Shown: positions 35,089 to 43,849, counted from the first letter of the stretch. The stretch is 64,000 nucleotides of DNA from Ruminococcus sp. UNK.MGS-30 (GCA_000980705.1 LBCK01000003.1:372001-436000), one strand, 5' to 3'. The notes: generated from the letters alone by a model not told the origin. Program-made: numbers and translations.

Positions 35089-36261
35089 TCAGTGATTTCT
35101 CTTGATGATTTCCATGCACATTCTGCCGTTGTGATACGGGCATTTCCACGGGTCAACGATGGTCAGCTTTTTTACAGGTTTCCCGTGGATATCCACTTTC
35201 CAGAACCATTCGCTGTTTTCCCGTGGATCGACCAGCAGACGCAGGATGCACGCCCAGACCTTTTCTGCCGCCTCGCCGTACTGCGCCTGTTCCGGGTGCT
35301 TTTCCAGCATATGGGTGAACCCCAGTATCGCCTCGGACTGCACCCACCAGATACGGTCGGTGTCTGTCACGCCGTTTTCGATCTCATTGCAGACCGCCTC
35401 GCCGTCAAATCCACGTTCCAGCACGGATTCCGCCAGCACATCTGTCATACGGTGTATCTTTTCCGACAGTTCCCGGTCACCCAGCAGGTCACAGCCCCAG
35501 TCCAGCAGCCATGCGCTTTCGATGTCGTGTCCATAGCTTTGCAGGTCGATCAGACTGTGATACGACCGATCGAAGAATACCTCCTGCCGCCGTTTTTCCG
35601 GATCGAACATTTTTTCCGACCAGATATCCAGCAGCGCCCGCAGTTCCTTTTCCACCTCCGGCGACTTCGCCGCCTGGTACAAACCGCTGTAGCCCTCAAA
35701 CACGTGGAGCAGCGTATTCATGGTACGCTCTGCCATGACGCCGTTTTCAGAAAGCTTTTCATTGGACTGCGGATTCCAGAACCGGTCGTAGGACTCGCCG
35801 TAGCCTTCTGCATCCCGGCAGTGCATCTCTACGATCTGAAACAGCTGCCTTGCGGTTTGCAGCGCCTCGGGATTTCCGGTCAGCCGATAGTAAGCGGAGA
35901 GCGCATAAATGGCAAACGCCTGGTTATAGGTGTGCTTGGTGGTGTCCAGCGGCTTTCCGTCATATGTCACCGACCAGAACACACCGCCTGCCTTGCGGTC
36001 CACGCAGTAGCGCATCAGAAAGCGGTACGCATGATCTGCCGCATGGCTCAGTTCCGGGTTGTGGAGCAGCATGGCAGCCTCTGAGAAAAACCAGAGGATG
36101 CGGCTATTGAGAATACAGCCCTTTTCTGCTTTGGCATACCGCCGCAGATCCAGGTCTACATAGCTGATAAATCCGCCGTATCGCTCATCTTTCAGCGAAA
36201 GCCAGAACGGGATGATCTTCTGTTCCAGCATGGTCTGCACTTCTGGTGTCAGTCGTTTCAT
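35089..36261 (-). CDS. Cellobiose 2-epimerase (AGE family)
   Basis: The 390-residue (alpha/alpha)6-barrel enzyme epimerises the reducing-end sugar of beta-1,4-disaccharides, here most likely mannobiose to mannosylglucose. Family signatures include RYGGFISYVD, the catalytic histidine region YGHDIESAWLL and WWVQSEAILGF, with PWKCPYHNGRMC near the end. The length equals the characterised R. albus enzyme. AGGAG precedes the start. The 179-bp inverted-repeat element lies immediately upstream, between this gene and the GH130 gene. Confidence 0.93.
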   Translation of the reverse strand: MKRLTPEVQTMLEQKIIPFWLSLKDERYGGFISYVDLDLRRYAKAEKGCILNSRILWFFSEAAMLLHNPELSHAADHAYRFLMRYCVDRKAGGVFWSVTYDGKPLDTTKHTYNQAFAIYALSAYYRLTGNPEALQTARQLFQIVEMHCRDAEGYGESYDRFWNPQSNEKLSENGVMAERTMNTLLHVFEGYSGLYQAAKSPEVEKELRALLDIWSEKMFDPEKRRQEVFFDRSYHSLIDLQSYGHDIESAWLLDWGCDLLGDRELSEKIHRMTDVLAESVLERGFDGEAVCNEIENGVTDTDRIWWVQSEAILGFTHMLEKHPEQAQYGEAAEKVWACILRLLVDPRENSEWFWKVDIHGKPVKKLTIVDPWKCPYHNGRMCMEIIKRNH

Positions 36262-36287
36262 ATGCGCTCAGCTCCTAATTGAAGTCT

Positions 36288-36466
36288 TAAGGCAACACCG
36301 CACAAAGCTTGTGCGTAAGATGCGCAGCCGGATTTTTTGGCAGATTGCGCAGAAATTTCGCAGGCATACTTTGTGTCTGGCAAGGAATTTCTGGGCAATA
36401 TGACGGAAAATCAGCAAGCAGATTGCGTGCAAAGCCGTCAGGCGGGCTTTGTGCGGTGTTGCCTTA
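36288..36466. mobile_element. MITE-like element with 21-bp perfect terminal inverted repeats
   Basis: TAAGGCAACACCGCACAAAGC (36288-36308) is perfectly inverted at 36446-36466, enclosing 137 bp without a real gene. A TA dinucleotide at each end could be the target duplication. The element is inserted in the mannan operon, and its right end supplies the TAA stop codon of the GH130 gene (36464-36466). As RNA the ends would form a 21-bp stem. The size, absence of a transposase and long terminal repeats are typical of MITEs mobilised in trans. Confidence 0.85.
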
Positions 36467-37483
36467 TTTTCTACCCTCGCTGCGGTCATCTTCATTCGCC
36501 GCATCGTGGGACTGAATGTATTCGATCACGGTCTCGGCATCGGTAAATGCCAATCCTACATAACTATCTGCACAGCCATAGTAAATGGCGATCCTGCCGG
36601 TGTCACCGTCCTGGAGTGTCGCACAGGGAAAGCATACATTCGGCACAAAGCCACGCTCTTCATACCACTGTTCCGGCGTCAGCAGGAAGTTTTCACAGCG
36701 GTATTTCACCTTGGACGGATTCTCCAGATCCAGAATTGCACCGCCGATGCTGTAAACAAATCCGTTGCAGGTATTCGTCACCCCATGGTAGAACAGCAGC
36801 CAGCCCTCACTGGTCTCAATGGGTGCTGCGCCGCCGCCGATCTTGGTGTTTTCCCACCAGCGGCTGCTCTTTCCCATCACATGGCGGTGGTGTCCCCAGT
36901 ACTCCATGTCCTTGCTCTCGCTGAGGAAAATGTCGCCGAACGGCGTGTGTCCGCTGTCGCTGGGACGGGAAAGCATCATGTACTTGCCGTCGATCTTCCG
37001 TGGAAACAGCACTGCGTTCCGGTTAAACGGCAGGAACGGATTTTCCACCCGGACAAATGTCTGAAAGTCGGTAGTCTTTGCCATGCCGATGGCTGCGCCG
37101 TAGGCATCCTGGCACCAGATCACATAATAAGTGCCGTCCACTTCCACCAGCCGTGGGTCGTAGGCATAAACCGGCTGGAACGGTTCTCCGTTTTCATCCA
37201 GGAACTGAATCTTTTCCTGGTCGAATGTCCAGTGAATGCCGTCTGCACTTCTGCCGAAGTAAATAAACGGAATGCCGTTCACCTGCTCTCCCCGGAACAC
37301 GCCGACAAAAGCATCTTCATACGGAATGACTGCGCTGTTGAAAATGCGTGCCACACCAGGGATGGGATTCCGGGAGATAATGGGATTTTCCTGGTAGCGC
37401 CATACCGGTGCAGTACAGTCTGCCGGGCGCTCCTGCCACGGCAGATTGGGCAGGCTGCCTGTCTTTGTCAAAATCGGTTTCAT
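36464..37483 (-). CDS. GH130 beta-1,4-mannooligosaccharide phosphorylase (GH130_2-like)
   Basis: The 339-residue cytosolic phosphorylase shows GH130 blocks (NPIISRNPIPG, VARIFNSAV, YDPRLVEVDG, HGVTNTCNGFVYSIGGAILD). It is shorter than its GH130_1 relative, as expected for the mannooligosaccharide phosphorylases (RaMP2 type) that release mannose-1-phosphate from longer chains. The start at 37483 follows AAGGAGG. Its stop codon TAA lies in the terminal repeat of the inserted element, so the C-terminus may have lost a few residues relative to its ancestor. It follows the permease gene by 17 nt. Confidence 0.9.
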   Translation of the reverse strand: MKPILTKTGSLPNLPWQERPADCTAPVWRYQENPIISRNPIPGVARIFNSAVIPYEDAFVGVFRGEQVNGIPFIYFGRSADGIHWTFDQEKIQFLDENGEPFQPVYAYDPRLVEVDGTYYVIWCQDAYGAAIGMAKTTDFQTFVRVENPFLPFNRNAVLFPRKIDGKYMMLSRPSDSGHTPFGDIFLSESKDMEYWGHHRHVMGKSSRWWENTKIGGGAAPIETSEGWLLFYHGVTNTCNGFVYSIGGAILDLENPSKVKYRCENFLLTPEQWYEERGFVPNVCFPCATLQDGDTGRIAIYYGCADSYVGLAFTDAETVIEYIQSHDAANEDDRSEGRK

Positions 37484-37500
37484 TGTGAATTGCCTCCTTA

Positions 37501-38352
37501 TCATTCCTTGACAGCGCCCATTGCCATGCCGCTGTAGATTTGTTTCTGGCAGAACAGGAAAATAATCAGAATCGGGATCATGGTGATGATTACGCCGGCA
37601 CAGATATACTGATACTGGCTCCCCATCGGTCCTGTAAAGGTATAGAGCGAAGTCGATACCACCTGGTACAGGCTCTTATCCTGTAAGTAAAGATTTGCCA
37701 TGTAATATTCATTATAGGTGCTGACACCTTTCAGAATCGCACTGGTGACGATCGCCGGTTTCAGCAGAGGCAGCAGGATGCGGAAGAATACACCGAAATA
37801 GCTGCATCCGTCCAGAATCGCCGCCTCATCCAGAGTTTTCGGGAGATTCTCGAAAAATTGCAGAAAGATGTAAATTGCAATGACATCTGTGCCGAGCATC
37901 AGGAAAATATAGCCGTAAAGGGTGTTGACCAGATGCAGCACGGTCATGATCTGATAGACTGTGACCTGTGTTGCAATGCCGGGAATCAGCGCTGCGACCA
38001 TGAACAGATTGCGGATCAGATGGTTGCCACGGAACTGAAAACGGTTCAGCACATATGCCAGCATTGCGGAGATCATGGTGCTGCCTACCAGCACGCATAC
38101 CAGAATGAGAAAGCTGTTGAGAAATGCTCTGCCCATGTCTGCCTTTACCCAGGCAACCTTGAAGTTTTCAAAGTTCAGCCAGCTTTCCGGCAGTGTCATG
38201 ACGCTGGTCGTGCGGTACTCTTCATCGGTCTTGAATGCGGTAGTCACGCAGCTGACAATGGGAACCAGCGCACAGAATGCGCCGAACAGAAGGATGGCAT
38301 ACTGAAGGATCTGCTTTGGCAGTCTTTTCAGAAAAACGCTTTTGCTTTTCAT
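37501..38352 (-). CDS. ABC sugar transporter permease (MalG/AraQ-like)
   Basis: The 283-residue inner-membrane protein has six predicted helices and the cytoplasmic EAA loop (ENLPKTLDEAAILDGCSYFGVFFRILLPLLKPA) that docks the ATPase. It overlaps the preceding permease gene by 4 nt and is followed by the GH130 gene. With its partner and the solute-binding protein it should import beta-mannooligosaccharides. No ATPase gene is present in the locus, so a shared MsmX-type ATPase elsewhere must serve it. Confidence 0.93.
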   Translation of the reverse strand: MKSKSVFLKRLPKQILQYAILLFGAFCALVPIVSCVTTAFKTDEEYRTTSVMTLPESWLNFENFKVAWVKADMGRAFLNSFLILVCVLVGSTMISAMLAYVLNRFQFRGNHLIRNLFMVAALIPGIATQVTVYQIMTVLHLVNTLYGYIFLMLGTDVIAIYIFLQFFENLPKTLDEAAILDGCSYFGVFFRILLPLLKPAIVTSAILKGVSTYNEYYMANLYLQDKSLYQVVSTSLYTFTGPMGSQYQYICAGVIITMIPILIIFLFCQKQIYSGMAMGAVKE

Positions 38353-39311
38353 TTTCTCGCCCTCCTCTTTCCGACACGAACGCCGGAGTTCATCTTCTTT
38401 TCCGCCAGCTTTTGAATGCCGCTGACTACCAGGATCAGCACCAGCAGTACCACTGCCATTGCCGACGCCAGACCAACCTTCTGGTTGGCGTGTGCCAGCT
38501 TATCCATGAGAACAAAATATGTGGATGTGCCAAAGCCGCCGTCTGTGATAACATATGGAATTTCAAATACGGAGAGAGAACCGGAAATTGCAAGAATCAT
38601 GTTTAGCACAACGATCGTGCGGATGGACGGCAGGATGATATACCGGAAACGATGCCATGCGTTTGCGCCGTCAATGGCAGCCGCCTCATACTGCGTCTTG
38701 TCTACACTGGCGATTGCGCCGATAAACAATACCATGTTCTGTCCCATGTACCGCCAGATGGAGGATGCCACCAGCACCCAGTTATTGATGCGGGTGTCCT
38801 TGAGCCAGAACGGCAGCATATCTTCCGGGATTCCCAGCAAGCCGAGGATGGAGTCCAGGACAAAACCGTGGGTGTAGAAATACTTGAAGATAAACCCGAC
38901 GGCAATGCCGCAGACCAGGCTCGGGAAATACAGTGCGCCACGGAAGAAACTTCCGCCTTTGGGGTTAAAGCTGAGGATCGTTGCAAACAGCAGTGCCAGC
39001 GCAAGCTGTACCACAGAACCGACCATATAATACAAGCTGAGTTTCAGCGCATTGAAACAATCGTCCCGGGTGAAAACATCAATATAATTTTCCAGCCCCA
39101 CAAATTTTCGCTCGCCGATATACTTCATATCATAAAAGCTGAACTGCACCATTTTGAAAAACGGCAGGTATGTAAACAATATCAGCAGGAACAACGGAAC
39201 AAACAGGAATGTCAGCGTGACAACCACTTTCTGTACATTCACATTCGACCATTGCAGCCGCCGTTTCCGCTTGGACAATCCGACTTCTGTATGCCGCTCT
39301 GCCATGTCCAT
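38349..39311 (-). CDS. ABC sugar transporter permease (MalF/LacF-like)
   Basis: The 320-residue inner-membrane protein has six or seven helices and the EAA loop (YEAAAIDGANAWHRFRYIILPSI). The N-terminal 25 residues are basic and cytoplasmic. AAAGGAAG precedes two closely spaced ATGs (39311 and 39305); the outer is taken. It lies 28 nt downstream of the solute-binding protein gene and overlaps the next permease by 4 nt, forming a standard CUT1-type import unit. Confidence 0.93.
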   Translation of the reverse strand: MDMAERHTEVGLSKRKRRLQWSNVNVQKVVVTLTFLFVPLFLLILFTYLPFFKMVQFSFYDMKYIGERKFVGLENYIDVFTRDDCFNALKLSLYYMVGSVVQLALALLFATILSFNPKGGSFFRGALYFPSLVCGIAVGFIFKYFYTHGFVLDSILGLLGIPEDMLPFWLKDTRINNWVLVASSIWRYMGQNMVLFIGAIASVDKTQYEAAAIDGANAWHRFRYIILPSIRTIVVLNMILAISGSLSVFEIPYVITDGGFGTSTYFVLMDKLAHANQKVGLASAMAVVLLVLILVVSGIQKLAEKKMNSGVRVGKRRARK

Positions 39312-39339
39312 GCACTTCCTTTCTGCGTCGTCGATGGAT

Positions 39340-40707
39340 TTACTCCGGTGTTACACCGCTCTTTTCCTGTGCGGAAGTCCATTCAGCATTCCATTCGTCT
39401 GCGATCTCTTCCATGGTCTTTCCGCCGCCGATGGCTGCCTCTACGATTGCTGCCACGTGTGTGGAATCGGAATCCAGGGAGATCTCAGAATCGTTGTTGA
39501 TCTTATTGAACAGATCTTCTTCCCCTGCCGGTGCCGGATTATCGGTAATCAGTGTGATATCCTGGAAGCTCTCCAGAGAATCCGGATAAGTATCACCCTT
39601 GACGATGGGGATACCGCCCTGCGTTTTTGCAAATCCGGAGGATTCTGTGAGCCACTTGATGTACAGCATTGCAGCGGTTTTCTCTTCACTGGTGCTGTTT
39701 ACATTGACGCCGTAGCAATAGTCAGCGCTTGCGGACGCATACTGCTTTCCGTCCACGCTGATGGGGAACGGCATATATGCAATGTCATCCGCATTCGGAC
39801 CGCCTGCCTGCATCTGCGGCACTGCCCAGCTGCCCAGAACCATACAACCGATGTTGCCCTCGTTGATCTGTGCCTTGCAGCCTTCCCAGTCTGTGGTGGT
39901 CGGATCCTCTTCGGTCAAGCCCTGCTTTACTGCCTCATATAAGGTATCATAGACAGCATACGGTCCGGTCATATCATCGTGCTTTGCAAACGGATTCTTC
40001 GAATGCACCAGCTTGTTGTTCTTAAAGTCCGGATCGCCGGTAGCACCGCCGCTGATATAGCCGTCCCATGCAGTCAGTGTCCATCCGGCAGCGTAGTTGG
40101 TGTACAGCGGAATCGCATCAGTCTTATCCTGGATCAGTTTCAGATCCGCCAGGAAGGTTTCCGGATCGGACGGCAGTTCGGTGATGCCTGCCTTTTCGAA
40201 AACCGCCTTGTTGTAAACAATACCGCTGACATTGCCCATTGTCGGGATGCCGTAAACCTCATTGTTGAACATCTGCTTATCTACGAATTCGTAGGTATCC
40301 TTGAAGTCACCGTAATCGCCGATCTTTTCGAAATAGTTGCTGAGTTCGCTCTTGTCCACGGTAGACGGGATGCAGCAGATGTCGCCCCAGTCTCCGGAAG
40401 AAAGTCTCGTGGTGGCATCGGTGTCATAATCGGTGATGCCCTCATAAGTGATCTTGATGTTCGGATACATGGCGTTGAACTCGCTGATGTAGTCCTGGAA
40501 GTCGGAATCCACCAGATCGGTGCGGTTCGTCAGAATCTTCAGATCAGCTTTCAAATCGGTTTCAGTTTCGCCCACCTTCATATCTTTATAGGCTACTGTT
40601 GGCTTTGCGTCGTTGTTTTTGCCGGATGTACTTCCTGTGCTGCCGCAGGCGGTTGTTGCTGCTGCAAGGATTCCTGCCAGTACCAATGCCATTACTCGTT
40701 GTTTCAT
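39340..40707 (-). CDS. Extracellular solute-binding lipoprotein of the mannooligosaccharide ABC transporter
   Basis: The 455-residue lipoprotein has a signal ending AATTACGS and the two-lobed sugar-binding fold of CUT1 binding proteins (for example WTLTAWDGYISG and GCMVLGSWAVPQM). The start at 40707 follows GGAGGAA at the right spacing; a start five codons upstream overlaps this site. Placement first in the transporter-phosphorylase operon suggests beta-mannooligosaccharides as ligand. The upstream gap carries operator-like palindromes matching those at the LacI gene. Confidence 0.92.
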   Translation of the reverse strand: MKQRVMALVLAGILAAATTACGSTGSTSGKNNDAKPTVAYKDMKVGETETDLKADLKILTNRTDLVDSDFQDYISEFNAMYPNIKITYEGITDYDTDATTRLSSGDWGDICCIPSTVDKSELSNYFEKIGDYGDFKDTYEFVDKQMFNNEVYGIPTMGNVSGIVYNKAVFEKAGITELPSDPETFLADLKLIQDKTDAIPLYTNYAAGWTLTAWDGYISGGATGDPDFKNNKLVHSKNPFAKHDDMTGPYAVYDTLYEAVKQGLTEEDPTTTDWEGCKAQINEGNIGCMVLGSWAVPQMQAGGPNADDIAYMPFPISVDGKQYASASADYCYGVNVNSTSEEKTAAMLYIKWLTESSGFAKTQGGIPIVKGDTYPDSLESFQDITLITDNPAPAGEEDLFNKINNDSEISLDSDSTHVAAIVEAAIGGGKTMEEIADEWNAEWTSAQEKSGVTPE

Positions 40708-40800
40708 TCTGATTTCCTCCATTCAGATATCGCAATCTTATTCCTTTTTTCACGTACAGGTTTTCGGAATCTCTTTTGTATTCCGTTTTTCTATGATTCT

Positions 40801-40829
40801 ATCTTACTCTATTTTTACCTAAAAGTCAA
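40801..40829 (-). promoter_or_regulatory. Promoter of the mannooligosaccharide transport/catabolism operon
   Basis: On the minus strand TTGACT (40824-40829), 17 bp and TAAGAT (40801-40806). The spacer contains TTTAGGTAAA, one base off the LacI-type palindrome. Confidence 0.75.
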
Positions 40830-40971
40830 GCTAAATTTAAGCTTAAATTTGCTTTTCTGCGTTTTACACAAAAGAATTCTATTCAGATCAGCTATATTAA
40901 ACAAACAATATCAGATTTTTGTTGTGTAATACTGCAATATCTCGTGGTACAGCTAAATTTTTAGCTAAAAA
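40814..40971. promoter_or_regulatory. LacI-type operator cluster upstream of the solute-binding protein gene
   Basis: Three sites fall in this 326-nt intergenic stretch. They are TTTACCTAAA in the promoter spacer (40814-40823), a perfect 18-bp palindrome AAATTTAAGCTTAAATTT (40833-40850), and TTTTTAGCTAAAAA (40958-40971), which overlaps the T-run of the LacI terminator. The TTAGCTAA core is the same as at the LacI promoter. Confidence 0.7.
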
Positions 40972-41004
40972 ATAAGCTGCACAGACATTTCCGTCCATGC
41001 AGCC
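40965..41004 (-). terminator. Terminator of the LacI gene
   Basis: On the minus strand GCTGCAtgGAC...GTCtgTGCAGC forms a stem (40976-41003) followed by TTATTTTTT. Its T-run coincides with an operator palindrome. Confidence 0.75.
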
Positions 41005-41033
41005 GCAAGAATGTTCTGTTTTTTGGAAAAATT

Positions 41034-42041
41034 CTAGCGCAGATCTTTCACGCTCTCCCGGATCACCAGTTTGCCGCTGACCACAATGCGGCGTACATCT
41101 GCATCCGGTTTCTGGATGCGGCGGATCAGCTGCTGTGCGCTGACTTTTGCCATGTGGTCTACGTCAACGGCATAAGTCGTCAGCGGCGGCACAGCCAGCC
41201 CTGCCAGGATATAGTCATCAAATCCCACCACGGAGACGTCTTCTGACACACGAACGCCTTGTTCTTTCAGTGCATTCAGCAATGTATATGCTGTGATATC
41301 GCAGTTGCAGGCAAACGCAGAGGGCATTTTTTTCAGATGCTCCAGAGAAATGGTGACCTTTCCTTCGGCGTCACGGTCTGGCAGGACGTAGTCTTCCGTC
41401 ACGCTGACGCCTGCCTCACGCATGGCACGGCAATAGCCGTAATAGCGGTCTGTGATACTGCTGGTGGCGTTCACCGAACCTACGAACATAATATTCCGAT
41501 GCCCCATTTGCAGGAGATAGTCCACCATGGTATACATCCCATAATAGCCGTCGGAGATCACGCTGTCCCGGTGATACCGTGCATCAAAGGCATCCAGCAC
41601 CACCAGAGGAATCCCGGTCTCTGCCAGCATTTCCCGATACGACTTCGAGAAATTGCCCATGACAATAACGCCGTCCACCCGTTCTTCCTGCACCAGCCGT
41701 GGAATCTGCCGCTCCTGCTCGGCGCTGTCTGTCACGACCTCCAGGATGCCAATATGTCCGGTCTGCGCCAGATAAAACAGAATGCGCTCATACAAGTTCC
41801 AATAGAACGACTGTCCCTTTTCGATATATCGGTATGACGTCACAATGCCCAGGGTATACGTCTTTCCTGTTGCTGCCGGCTTGAACTTTTTGCTCTGATA
41901 GCCCATTTCTTCTGCTAGCTGCAAGATCTCCTGCCGCAGTTCTTCGCTCACGCCGTCCTTTCCGGCAAGCGCCTTGGAAACTGTTACAATGCTGACATGG
42001 AGCCGCTCGGCAATGTCTGACATCCGTACTGCTTTTGCCAC
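41034..42041 (-). CDS. LacI family transcriptional regulator of the mannan locus
   Basis: The 335-residue repressor has an N-terminal helix-turn-helix (MSDIAERLHVSIVTVSKALAGK) and a periplasmic-binding-protein-like sensor domain (about 62-335). The start is GTG at 42041, preceded by AAAGGA at 10 nt. Its own promoter contains two TTAGCTAA palindromes 20 bp apart, and similar sites precede the transporter operon. It therefore probably represses both until a manno-oligosaccharide or derivative binds. It is transcribed separately from the operon. Confidence 0.92.
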   Translation of the reverse strand: MAKAVRMSDIAERLHVSIVTVSKALAGKDGVSEELRQEILQLAEEMGYQSKKFKPAATGKTYTLGIVTSYRYIEKGQSFYWNLYERILFYLAQTGHIGILEVVTDSAEQERQIPRLVQEERVDGVIVMGNFSKSYREMLAETGIPLVVLDAFDARYHRDSVISDGYYGMYTMVDYLLQMGHRNIMFVGSVNATSSITDRYYGYCRAMREAGVSVTEDYVLPDRDAEGKVTISLEHLKKMPSAFACNCDITAYTLLNALKEQGVRVSEDVSVVGFDDYILAGLAVPPLTTYAVDVDHMAKVSAQQLIRRIQKPDADVRRIVVSGKLVIRESVKDLR

Positions 42042-42074
42042 GTTTCTTCGTCCTTTCTTTTGTAAGGTTACTTT

Positions 42075-42110
42075 TTAGCTAATTATACTGTAATTTAGCT
42101 AACTTGTCAA
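42075..42110 (-). promoter_or_regulatory. LacI gene promoter with two operators
   Basis: On the minus strand TTGACA (42105-42110), 17 bp and TATAAT (42082-42087). TTAGCTAA occurs in the spacer (42095-42102) and again over the -10 end (42075-42082), 20 bp centre to centre, on the same face of the helix. Confidence 0.85.
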
Positions 42111-42162
42111 GTTTATTTTTCGAACAGCCGGCAAATATTTTTTTGCGGTATGATAAATGGCG

Positions 42163-42198
42163 CAAAAAAGCCGCTGTGCGTCATACACAACGGCTTTC
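42163..42198 (-). terminator. Terminator of the LRR-dockerin gene
   Basis: On the minus strand AAAGCCG...CGGCTTT with an inner TGTG/CACA pair is followed by TTTTT. Confidence 0.8.
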
Positions 42199-42220
42199 GG
42201 GTTCTGTTTTCGAAAGTTCA

Positions 42221-43849
42221 TCAATAAATGACATCCTGCCAGGACGGGTTTTTGCCTGCGCCCTGGAGCGCAACATAATAGAGCATATAGTAGATATCCG
42301 TGGAATCCACCTTTCCGTCGCCGTCGATATCAGCAGCAGCGACCTGCTCGTCCGTGAGTCCCCCGTCTAATCCAACGCCACGATAGGCAACATAGACCAT
42401 GGCATCGAAAATGTCAGAGGTGTCGATTTTTCCGTTGCCGTCCAGGTCGGCTTTGAGAAGTGTCTTTGTGCCGTCTGAAAAATGAACAGACCCACCGAGT
42501 CCCATATTTTCAATTGCATCCCATTGTTCCTTTGTACCCAAATAATAAATATCGGTTAGTTTATCGCAGCCCATAAAAGTATCTTCTTCAATATATGTCA
42601 TGCTGATTGGAATTGTTATTTTTTCCAAAGAACTGCAATCATAAAAATTTGATTCCAATAATTCAGTTACACCCTCCGGAATTTGAACCTCCTGCATTGT
42701 TCCACATCCACAAAAAGCCCAACTTGCAATTTTTGTCACTGTGTCTGGAATAATCACCTTACCTGTACAAGTTCTGCCGTCAACTAAGATTCCATTGATA
42801 ATCACAAGCGGATTTTCCTTCTGCATTTTTGCAATCCAAGGTGTTTCCCAGAAAGCTGAGCCTTCGATTGTTGCAACATTCTCTGGAATCACAACCGTCT
42901 CTAGGTTTGTGCATCCTCGGAAAGAATTATAGCTGATTTCTTCTGTGCTTTCCGGAAAAATGATTTCTTTTAAGGCAGTGCAGTCTCGAAAAGCCTCCTC
43001 TCCAATGTACGACAATCCTTCTGATAAATTAACTTTTTCTAGGTTTGAACATTCCAAAAAGGCATCTGAGCCTATATTCTTTACACTGCCCGGAATTGTA
43101 ATTTCCGTTAAGGCAGTGCAATTTTCAAATGCTTTGAATTCAATTTCCGTTACATCGTCCGGAATCATAACACTGCCGGAACAAGTTGTTCCATCAATTA
43201 AAATATGACTTGCAATCACTAATGGACTTTCCGCTAGTTTAGCTTTCATCCATACAGTTCCCTCAAAAGCGTGATAACCAATATTTTCGATGCTGTCCGG
43301 AATTGCTATTTCCGCTAATGCAGTGCAATTCTCAAACGCTGAATATCCAATTTCTGTAACGCCATCCGGAATCGAAATATCTGTCAAAGCAGTGCAATTT
43401 TCAAAGGCTGAATCTCCAATATATGTTACACTATCCGGAATCGAAATATCTGTCAAAGCAGTGCAATTTTCAAAGGCTGAACTTCCAATGCTTGTTACGC
43501 TGTCTGGAATTATGACTTCAGTTAAGGAAACACAATCAAAAAAAGCACTATAAATTCCAGTTACCGGCCTTCCTTCGATTTCCGACGGGATTTCCAATGT
43601 ACCTGTAATAGACTCAGGGCAATCATTAATGGATATAGTACCATCATTCCAAACAACATAATTCAGTGCAACTGAGCCTGTTTCTGTTGAAACCGTATAT
43701 TCTCCTTCCGAAACTCCATAACGAAAACTCATCTCTTTTGCCAACACCAAGCCATTTCCATTCGGCAGTTCTGCCCCTGCCAGCGGCAGTGCCGCCGCAC
43801 ATATCACCCCGGCAGCCAAGCCTGCCAAAAACTTCTTCATTTTTTTCAT
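42221..43849 (-). CDS. BspA-like leucine-rich repeat protein with C-terminal dockerin
   Basis: The 542-residue secreted protein has a signal peptide (1-26) and a short N-terminal domain. About a dozen LRR_5 repeats of roughly 23 residues follow (pattern ...IP-D-S-V-T-x-I-G-x-S-A-F-E-N-C-T-A-L..., about 80-440). A dockerin ends the protein (two loops DLDGNGKIDTSD and DIDGDGKVDSTD, about 465-530). No catalytic domain is visible. LRR_5 proteins typically bind surfaces or other proteins, so this is likely a binding or adhesion component mounted on the cellulosome. The gene is more A+T-rich than its neighbours and its promoter contains a 17-nt homopolymer. It is monocistronic. Confidence 0.9.
   Translation of the reverse strand: MKKMKKFLAGLAAGVICAAALPLAGAELPNGNGLVLAKEMSFRYGVSEGEYTVSTETGSVALNYVVWNDGTISINDCPESITGTLEIPSEIEGRPVTGIYSAFFDCVSLTEVIIPDSVTSIGSSAFENCTALTDISIPDSVTYIGDSAFENCTALTDISIPDGVTEIGYSAFENCTALAEIAIPDSIENIGYHAFEGTVWMKAKLAESPLVIASHILIDGTTCSGSVMIPDDVTEIEFKAFENCTALTEITIPGSVKNIGSDAFLECSNLEKVNLSEGLSYIGEEAFRDCTALKEIIFPESTEEISYNSFRGCTNLETVVIPENVATIEGSAFWETPWIAKMQKENPLVIINGILVDGRTCTGKVIIPDTVTKIASWAFCGCGTMQEVQIPEGVTELLESNFYDCSSLEKITIPISMTYIEEDTFMGCDKLTDIYYLGTKEQWDAIENMGLGGSVHFSDGTKTLLKADLDGNGKIDTSDIFDAMVYVAYRGVGLDGGLTDEQVAAADIDGDGKVDSTDIYYMLYYVALQGAGKNPSWQDVIY
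42870..43560 (-). repeat. Internal repeats encoding the LRR array
   Basis: Near-identical units of about 69 bp (for example around 43310, 43380 and 43440) encode the leucine-rich repeats. Adjacent copies are similar enough to recombine. Confidence 0.8.

Noticed and set aside
36268..36546. Several small open frames (60-78 codons) in the inverted-repeat element
   Set aside because: They arise from the terminal repeats and lack start signals; no transposase motif is present.
42870..43560. Regularly spaced DNA repeats that could suggest a CRISPR array
   Set aside because: Repeats are in frame and encode leucine-rich repeats; there are no unique spacers of constant length.
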